Shown: positions 1 to 6,322 of the stretch, piece by piece
Numbering within the stretch: position 1 is the stretch's first letter
Layout: each line of letters begins with the position of its first letter
NCBI GenBank assembly: GCA_021847385.1
Contig: JAJZTV010000121.1
Coordinates: forward strand, 1 to 6,322
Origin: Pseudomonadota bacterium
GTDB lineage: Bacteria; Pseudomonadota; Gammaproteobacteria; Burkholderiales; Thiobacillaceae
Reading direction: 5' to 3'
DNA length: 6,322 bases
Position numbers and translations under genes: made by a program
Notes under the pieces: generated by a model
What the model was told of the DNA's origin: nothing
Databases searched by the model: none
The model's input: only the letters and a program-made list of their open reading frames with translations

Positions 1-401
1 GGCTGGCCCGAATTGCGCCAGAAATGGAAGCTCATCTTCAAGGCGATCTCGGTCGCCGAGGCGCCGTCCGAGCCGTAGAAGGCGTGGCCCAGGCCGGTGA
101 GCCGGGCCAGGCGCTCGGACAACTCGACCACCGGCGCATGGGTGCAGCCGGCCAGGATCACATGCTCCAGCCGGTCGAGCTGGTCGCGCAGCGCGGCATT
201 GATGCGCGGGTGGCAATGGCCGAACAGGTTCACCCACCAGGACGAGATCGCATCGAGATAGCGCCGGCCTTCGTAATCGATCAACCACGGCCCTTCGCCG
301 CGCGCGATCGGCAGCGGCGGCGTGGCCTCGAGATGCTTCATTTGGGTGCACGGGTGCCAAAGGGCCGCCCGGCTGCGCTCGATCCAGTCGCGGTTGCTCA
401 C
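1..401 (-). CDS. bioA: adenosylmethionine-8-amino-7-oxononanoate aminotransferase, 5' part only
   Basis: This is the N-terminal 133 codons of a PLP-dependent class III aminotransferase that makes 7,8-diaminononanoate from KAPA, using S-adenosylmethionine as amino donor, in cytosolic biotin synthesis. Reading the minus strand gives WHPCTQMK at residues 15-22, SSWWVNLFGH at 53-62 (the aromatic substrate-pocket stretch), LDRLEHVILAG at 75-85 and YGSDGASATEIALKM at 109-123, the PLP phosphate-binding region. These are typical of the BioA form common in betaproteobacteria; the E. coli HPYT motif reads HPCT here. The catalytic lysine lies beyond the window edge. The start is uncertain: GTG at 399-401 gives MSNRDW, and an in-frame GTG at 411-413 adds four residues (MKQI). 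Neither has a strong Shine-Dalgarno sequence; GAAG upstream of the 401 start slightly favours it. The gene is divergent from glgX and unrelated to it in function. The identification is secure from motifs; only the start is in doubt. Confidence 0.93.
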   Translation of the reverse strand, partial: MSNRDWIERSRAALWHPCTQMKHLEATPPLPIARGEGPWLIDYEGRRYLDAISSWWVNLFGHCHPRINAALRDQLDRLEHVILAGCTHAPVVELSERLARLTGLGHAFYGSDGASATEIALKMSFHFWRNSGQ

Positions 402-408
402 AATCTGC

Positions 409-436
409 TTCACATCGGATGGAATGGCGATAGGAT
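409..436 (+). promoter_or_regulatory. possible sigma70-type promoter for glgX-malQ
   Basis: TTCACA at 409-414 (5 of 6 matches to TTGACA) and TAGGAT at 431-436 (4 of 6 matches to TATAAT) are separated by 16 bases. Transcription would start near 443 and leave a leader of about 110 bases before the GTG of glgX. The site touches the possible upstream bioA start (411-413). This is a consensus match by eye in one place only, so it is weak evidence. Confidence 0.25.
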
Positions 437-543
437 AACAGCAGGCGACGCTGTCTCGAATCGGCCATATTCCGGGCGCATGCTTATCGCGCCGTATCCG
501 CCGGCCGCCATGCATTCGAAACCCTGCGCGCCGTTCTTCAACG

Positions 544-548
544 AGGAG
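544..548 (+). promoter_or_regulatory. Shine-Dalgarno site of glgX
   Basis: AGGAG lies five bases upstream of the GTG at 554-556. It decides the non-ATG start: the GTG is at the family-typical distance before the conserved PYPLGATWDG segment, and no ATG fits there. Confidence 0.75.
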
Positions 549-553
549 ACCTA

Positions 554-2667
<2,114 letters not shown>

Positions 2668-2671
<4 letters not shown>

Positions 2672-4854
2672 GCGCCGCCTTGCACCAACTTTGCGAACTG
2701 GTCGGCATCCTGCCCGACTACCACGACATCTGGGGCCATCGGCACGAGACCTCGGACGCCACCCGCCGTGCCCTGCTCGGCGCCATGGCCATCGCCTGCG
2801 CCGACGAGGCCGAATGTGCGCGGTCGCTGCAAACCTGGCTCGACGCCCCCTGGCGCCGCAAGCTGCCGCCCGTGGTTGTGGCGCCGGCCGATGCGCCCAT
2901 TACGCTCTCGCTCCGTCTGCCCGAGCGCGAGGCCGGCCAGGTGTACACCTGGCGCCTGGCCCTGGAAAACGGCCACGCGATGGCCGGCCACTTCACGCCG
3001 GGCTCGCTGGAACAGCACGAGGCGCGCGAGCTCGACGGCGAGCCCTGGCACGCATACCGGCTCTACCTGCCGCCGATCAACGACACCGGTTATCACCAAC
3101 TGGAGATCGACCAGGCCGGCACCACGCACAGCCTGCCGCTCGTCGTCCATCCCACCCGCTGCCACCAGCCCGCGTGCGTGAGCGACGGCCGCCGGACTTG
3201 GGGCCTGTCGGTGCAGCTCTACGGCGTGCGCTCGCAGCGCAACTGGGGCATGGGCGACTTCGGCGACCTGGCGCGCCTGCTCGACTGGGCCGCGCAACAC
3301 GGCGCCAGCCTGATCGGCGTCAACCCGCTGCACGCGCTCTACCCGCACAACCCGCTGCACATCAGCCCCTACAGCCCGTCCAGCCGGCAGTTCGCCAACA
3401 CCCTCTACCTCGATGTCGAGGCCGTGGCCGAGTTCGCCGACTGCGCCGAGGCGAAGCGGATCGTGGCCGAGCCGGCCTTCCAGACCCGACTGCACGCCCT
3501 GCGCGCCGCCGAACTGGTCGACTACCGTGGCGTCGCCGAGGCCAAGGGCCGCATCCTGCCCCTGTTGCATCACCACTTCCGCACCGAACACCTCGCGCAC
3601 GACAGCGCACGGGCCCAGGCCTTCCGTACCTTCCAACAACAGGCCGGCGAAGACCTGCGCCGCTTCGCGCTCTACCAGGCCTTGCAGGCCCACCTGCACG
3701 CGCACGACGGCAACTTGTGGGGCTGGCCGGTCTGGCCCGATGCCTGGCGCGACCCGCAATCGCCCACGGTGCGGGCCTTCGCCCAAGAGCATGCCGAGCG
3801 CATCGAATACTTCGAATACCTGCAATGGCTGGCCGAAGACCAGCTCGCGCAACTGCGCGCCAAGGCCGAGCAATTGCAGCTCGGCATCGGCCTATACCAG
3901 GACCTGGCCGTGGGCGTCGACAAGGGCGGAGCAGAGACCTGGGCGCATCACGAACTCTTCGCGCTGGACGCCCGCACCGGCTGCCCCCCGGACGACTTCA
4001 ACCCGCGCGGGCAGGACTGGGGCCTGCCGCCGTGGATTCCGCATCGCTTGCGCGAGGCCGGCTACGCGCCCTTCATCGCCGCCCTGCGCGCCAACATGCG
4101 CCATGCCGGCGCCCTGCGCCTGGACCACGTGATGGGCCTGATGCGCCTGTACTGGGTGCCGCCCGGCATGCAGGGCGACCAGGGCGCCTACCTGCGCTAC
4201 CCCTTCGCCGACCTGCTCGGCATCCTGGCGCTGGAGAGCCAGCGCAACCAGTGCCTGGTCATCGGCGAAGACCTCGGCACCGTGCCCGACGCAGTGCGCC
4301 GCGACCTCTACGACTACGGCGTGCTGTCCTACCGCCTGTTCTACTTCGAGCGCGAGTACGACGGCGCTTTCCGCGCCCCCGGCAACTTCGCCGCTCAATG
4401 CTTGGTCGCCGCCAGCACCCACGACCTCGCCACCCTCAAAGGCTTCTGGCTGGGCGAGGACATCGCGCTGCGTGAACAACTGCAGCTCTACCCCAGCGAG
4501 CCACTGCGCGAAGCGCAAATCGCCGAGCGCAGGGCCGACCGCTGGCGCCTGCTGCAAGCCCTGGAACGCGAAGGGCTACTCCCAAATAATGTAGCCGCCG
4601 ACCCCGGCGCCGTGCCCGAACTCACGCCCGAACTCATCCGCGCCATCCACCAATACCTGGCCCGCAGCCCGGCCCAGCTCTTCATCGTGCAGGCCGAAGA
4701 CCTGCTGGGCGAGACGGAGCAGGCCAACCTGCCCGGCACCGTGGACGAGCACCCGAACTGGCGGCGGAAGTTGGCGGTGGAATTGGAGGCGTGGCCGGGC
4801 GATGCGCGCACGACGGCGATCGCGTTGGCGGTTCAAGCCGAACGCAAAGGCTAA
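2668..4854 (+). CDS. malQ: 4-alpha-glucanotransferase (amylomaltase, GH77)
   Basis: A 728-residue cytosolic disproportionating enzyme that transfers alpha-1,4-glucan segments between maltodextrins and releases glucose. It is the long E. coli-like form. A helical N-terminal segment (about 1-60, with HETSDATRRALLGAM) and a beta domain (about 70-160) precede the GH77 barrel, which starts at WGLSVQLYGVRS. The barrel shows NPLHISPYSPSSRQFAN, the GIGLYQDLAVGVDKGG stretch, nucleophile D486 in LRLDHVMG, acid/base E534 in IGEDLGT and D586 in ASTHDLAT. All three are offset by exactly 38 from E. coli MalQ D448, E496 and D548 (numbers recalled), which supports an intact active site. The C-terminus includes LPGTVDEHPNWRRKL, also typical of the family. 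The start overlaps the glgX stop in ATGA, with GGAGA upstream, so translation is probably coupled. GlgX would supply debranched chains as substrate. In many proteobacteria malQ also neighbours treZ and treY; here only a possible treY stub follows. Confidence 0.96.
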
Positions 4855-4875
4855 GGCCGCTTTAACCTGTTAGCC
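4849..4875 (+). repeat. short inverted repeat over the malQ stop codon
   Basis: GGCTAA at 4849-4854 (containing the malQ TAA) and TTAGCC at 4870-4875 can form a six-base-pair stem with a 15-base loop. No T tract follows, so it is not a canonical rho-independent terminator. It may have no function. Confidence 0.3.
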
Positions 4876-4964
4876 CCGAGCACGGAGAGGATGGCCTGTT
4901 GCGGTTGGCGGTGGGGAAGGTGTTGGCGGGGTATCCGGTGGGGTTTCTGGTCATCGCCGCTTAA
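4866..4964 (+). pseudogene. possible 3' remnant of treY (maltooligosyltrehalose synthase)
   Basis: One frame reads through about 32 codons to TAA at 4962-4964, ending in the residues GLLRLAVGKVLAGYP then VGFLVIAA. The pattern of a short polar lead, then L-R-L, then a small helix followed by Y-P-V and a hydrophobic tail, resembles the last residues of TreY proteins, which usually end in something like a LARFPVALL segment. The codon style is GC-rich like glgX and malQ, unlike the AT-rich DNA that begins right after the stop. The frame is closed upstream by TAA at 4863-4865 and has no plausible start, so it cannot be a gene by itself. Its place just after malQ fits, because malQ-treY adjacency is common in proteobacterial trehalose clusters. 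The call rests on a short recalled pattern and genomic position; chance reading of non-coding DNA is the alternative. Confidence 0.35.
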
Positions 4965-4996
4965 TCAATTAGCAAATTTCAGATCAGTTGAACGCA

Positions 4997-5025
4997 TTGT
5001 TCATAATTGGCTTCATCGGTATTGT
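4997..5025 (+). promoter_or_regulatory. weak candidate promoter of the ATPase gene
   Basis: TTGTTC (3 of 6 matches to the -35 consensus) and TATTGT (4 of 6 matches to the -10 consensus) are 17 bases apart, placing a start near 5032 and a leader of about 60 bases before ATG 5094. CATAAT at 5002-5007 is an alternative -10. In AT-rich DNA such matches arise by chance. Confidence 0.2.
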
Positions 5026-5083
5026 GCTTTCACTGAAATGGCTTAACCATGCAAGCAGTTTCACCAGCACATAACCAAATACA

Positions 5084-5089
5084 GAGGGA
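5084..5089 (+). promoter_or_regulatory. Shine-Dalgarno site of the ATPase gene
   Basis: GAGGGA sits just upstream of ATG 5094, with GAGG six bases from the start codon. The alternative in-frame ATG at 5049 has no purine-rich site before it. This favours a 373-residue over a 388-residue product. Confidence 0.65.
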
Positions 5090-5093
5090 AGCA

Positions 5094-6215
5094 ATGAGCA
5101 AACTAGAAAACAGCGCTGGGATTAGCTACCGCATCCGGAAGGGGGCATCAGTTGGCGAGCCGGATGCTGAGAGTGACAGTCATTTCTTGTCATCCTGCTT
5201 TATGAATACGGGTGATTATGAAACCTTGGTCAACTGCGACGATCCGCACCGCATTATTGTTGGGCGCACTGGCACAGGCAAAAGCGCCCTAATTTATAAA
5301 ATCAGCCAATCCGAAGAAAACGTCATATCAATTCCACCAGAGGCGCTATCACTAAACTACCTGTCTAACTCAGATGTCATCCCAATACTCGAAAATGCTG
5401 GCGTCAAGTTGGATATTTTCTACACCCTACTATGGCGGCACGTGTTTGCTGTAGAGCTTCTAAAGAAGAAATTTAAACTCACAACAGAAGACAACACCAA
5501 GACATGGATTAATGGATTCTTGTCTATGCTGCGAGGCAAAGATAAGACGAAGGAAAGAGCATTAACCTACCTAAAAGACTGGGGCGATAAGTTCTGGCAA
5601 GAAACCGAATATAGAATTAAGGAAGTTACACACAAGCTCGAGGACGACATCCAATCAAGCATTGGGGTGGATATAGAAGGCTTACGCGCACTCTTAGGTG
5701 GCGAATCAAAGAGTAGCCTAGAACAAAAAACAGAAGTAGTTCATAAGACACAGAAGATCATTAACAACATTCAAATTAAAGAACTATCAGACGTCTTGCG
5801 CTTTCTTTCTGAGGAAGTATTTACTGATCCGCAGCAAAAATACTACATACTTATCGACAAACTTGATGAGAACTGGGTTGATGATAGCCTCCGCTATAAA
5901 TTGATTCGCGCGCTAATCGAAACAGTTAAAGCATTCAGGTGCATTTCTAATGTAAAAATCATAATCGCACTGAGGCTTGATTTAATACAAAGCGTTTTCG
6001 ACAAAACTCGGGATTCTGGTTTTCAAGAAGAAAAATACCAATCCCTGTTTCTCCATCTGCGCTGGGACAAGTCGCAATTAACAAGCTTACTAGATAAGCG
6101 CGTCAGCTTACTTGTAAGTGAACAATACACATCGAGACCGATAAGGCTACGTGAACTGTTCCCGGAAAGGGTTGGCAAAACTGAATTTCTTGATTATCTG
6201 TTCACTAGGACGTGA
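5094..6215 (+). CDS. P-loop ATPase, Sll1717-like family, C-terminally truncated by an IS
   Basis: A predicted soluble ATPase of 373 residues from the start chosen here. Walker A GRTGTGKS is at residues 57-64. Walker B is at 250-259 (YYILIDKLDE, with D255 and D258 as likely magnesium and catalytic acids), followed by NW. Further motifs are IIALRLDL at about 289-296 (R294), TRDSGFQEEKY at 305-315 and HLRW ending at 324. A charged, probably helical region (about 165-235) lies between the Walker motifs. I recognise the overall pattern as the poorly characterised P-loop ATPases annotated as Sll1717 family; their biochemical role is unknown to me, and some occur in accessory or defence-like neighbourhoods. 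Family members, as I recall, are longer and continue after an FxxRT segment into an RPRD-containing C-terminal part. Here the protein ends at LFTRT, and the stop codon appears to be the first bases of an IS. No signal peptide or membrane segment is visible. AT-rich codon use unlike malQ suggests transfer. Probably non-functional or altered as it stands. Confidence 0.8.
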   Translation: MSKLENSAGISYRIRKGASVGEPDAESDSHFLSSCFMNTGDYETLVNCDDPHRIIVGRTGTGKSALIYKISQSEENVISIPPEALSLNYLSNSDVIPILENAGVKLDIFYTLLWRHVFAVELLKKKFKLTTEDNTKTWINGFLSMLRGKDKTKERALTYLKDWGDKFWQETEYRIKEVTHKLEDDIQSSIGVDIEGLRALLGGESKSSLEQKTEVVHKTQKIINNIQIKELSDVLRFLSEEVFTDPQQKYYILIDKLDENWVDDSLRYKLIRALIETVKAFRCISNVKIIIALRLDLIQSVFDKTRDSGFQEEKYQSLFLHLRWDKSQLTSLLDKRVSLLVSEQYTSRPIRLRELFPERVGKTEFLDYLFTRT

Positions 6216-6245
6216 AGCCTCCTCGGATTTTCGGGCCGATTTGAA

Positions 6246-6275
6246 GTAGAGTTTTTCCCTGAAAGGAAGCTCTAC
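6246..6275 (+). promoter_or_regulatory. hairpin enclosing the orfA ribosome binding site
   Basis: GTAGAG at 6246-6251 is the exact complement of CTCTAC at 6270-6275. The stem extends inward by T-G, T-A and T-A pairs (6252-6254 with 6267-6269), giving about nine contiguous pairs, with further pairing of the C-rich 5' arm to GG at 6265-6266. The Shine-Dalgarno bases AGGAAG (6264-6269) fall within the 3' arm, immediately before the ATG at 6276. Such a fold could block translation from transcripts entering from the flanking gene, as is known for some other IS elements. The pairing is seen in the sequence; the role is inferred. Confidence 0.5.
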
Positions 6276-6322
6276 ATGAAGAAATCGAAGTTTAGCGAGC
6301 AGCAGATCGTATCGATCCTGAA
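6276..6322 (+). CDS. IS3-family transposase OrfA, 5' fragment
   Basis: Only the first 15 complete codons are in the window, reading MKKSKFSEQQIVSIL. This is the conserved start of the IS3-family OrfA helix-turn-helix protein (HTH_Tnp_1 type), which binds the IS ends; it normally acts with OrfB, an integrase-core protein made by programmed frameshifting. The start is ATG 6276 with AGGA (6264-6267) eight bases upstream. Whether the transposase is intact cannot be judged. Confidence 0.8.
   Translation, partial: MKKSKFSEQQIVSIL

Larger units (their letters stand above)
402..553. other. divergent bioA/glgX intergenic region
   Basis: About 150 bases separate the two divergent start codons and must carry the signals for both genes. 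It is less GC-biased than the flanking coding DNA in its left half (410-440). No clear operator, riboswitch or terminator is visible. A short open frame (ATG 480 to TAG 552-554) crosses it and overlaps the glgX start codon, but it has no support as a protein. Confidence 0.6.
4965..5093. other. AT-rich intergenic stretch upstream of the ATPase gene
   Basis: Composition shifts sharply from the GC-rich core to AT-rich DNA at about 4965. No tRNA, direct repeat or integrase is visible, so an attachment site cannot be claimed. It must carry the ATPase promoter. Candidate elements are CATAAT at 5002-5007 with no good -35 box, or TTGTTC at 4997-5002 followed after 17 bases by TATTGT at 5020-5025. An ATG at 5049 is in frame with the ATPase but lacks a ribosome binding site. 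Confidence 0.5.
6213..6322 (+). mobile_element. left end of an IS3-family insertion sequence (partial)
   Basis: The sequence from TGAAGCCTCC onwards is followed by a short leader and an IS3-type orfA start, as expected for the left end of an IS3-family element, whose termini usually begin with TG. The boundary at 6213 is inferred from three things: the ATPase family similarity stops there, the TG rule fits, and an orfA about 60 bases from the end is normal. The right end, orfB and the target duplication lie outside the window. If the boundary is correct, the 3 or 4 bases ending at 6212 (GACG) should recur after the right end. The exact IS and subgroup cannot be named from this piece. Confidence 0.72.

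Noticed and set aside
4849..4875. Rho-independent terminator after malQ
   Set aside because: The stem is only six pairs with a 15-base loop, and no T run follows.
4891..5046. Small ORF of 51 codons starting at ATG 4891
   Set aside because: The product is Trp/Cys/Arg-rich and crosses the composition boundary, the start is directly abutted by the purine stretch, and another frame there reads as a plausible treY tail.
5049..5093. Upstream ATG at 5049 as the ATPase start
   Set aside because: It has no Shine-Dalgarno sequence, while ATG 5094 has GAGGGA at good spacing.
6227..6235. Near-palindrome TCGGGCCGA within the IS end as an operator
   Set aside because: It is too short and its centre is asymmetric; no second copy is seen, and it lies in an IS leader where transposase-binding sequence is expected anyway.

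Overview
The window looks like a GC-rich proteobacterial chromosome, most likely a betaproteobacterium or a close gammaproteobacterial relative. This is judged from the BioA and GlgX/MalQ sequence style and from codon use dominated by G or C at third positions. A clearly more AT-rich accessory segment begins near position 4965. No taxonomic marker gene is present, so the assignment is only a guess.

Layout: the left edge holds the first about 133 codons of bioA (biotin synthesis) on the minus strand. A divergent intergenic region of about 150 bases separates it from a plus-strand pair, glgX (glycogen debranching enzyme, GTG start at 554) and malQ (4-alpha-glucanotransferase, ATG at 2668). These two overlap by four bases (ATGA), so they are probably co-transcribed and translationally coupled. 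Together they handle alpha-glucans: GlgX removes alpha-1,6 branches and MalQ rearranges the released maltodextrins. Immediately after malQ lies a stub of about 32 codons (4866-4964) that resembles the extreme C-terminus of maltooligosyltrehalose synthase (TreY). treY commonly sits beside malQ, so this may be what is left of a deleted trehalose gene.

Base composition changes just after that stub. An AT-rich gene (start 5094) encodes a P-loop ATPase that I recognise as similar to the poorly characterised Sll1717-type family. Its Walker A, Walker B and downstream motifs are present. The reading frame stops at 6213-6215, where the left end of an IS3-family insertion sequence appears to begin, so the ATPase has probably lost its C-terminal part to the insertion. 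The IS runs off the right edge; only the first 15 complete codons of its orfA are visible. Its Shine-Dalgarno sequence lies inside a predicted hairpin.

The most notable material is at the right end: a decayed trehalose locus, a horizontally acquired-looking ATPase of unknown role, and an IS that has interrupted it. I see no RNA gene, CRISPR array or complete new system in the window.
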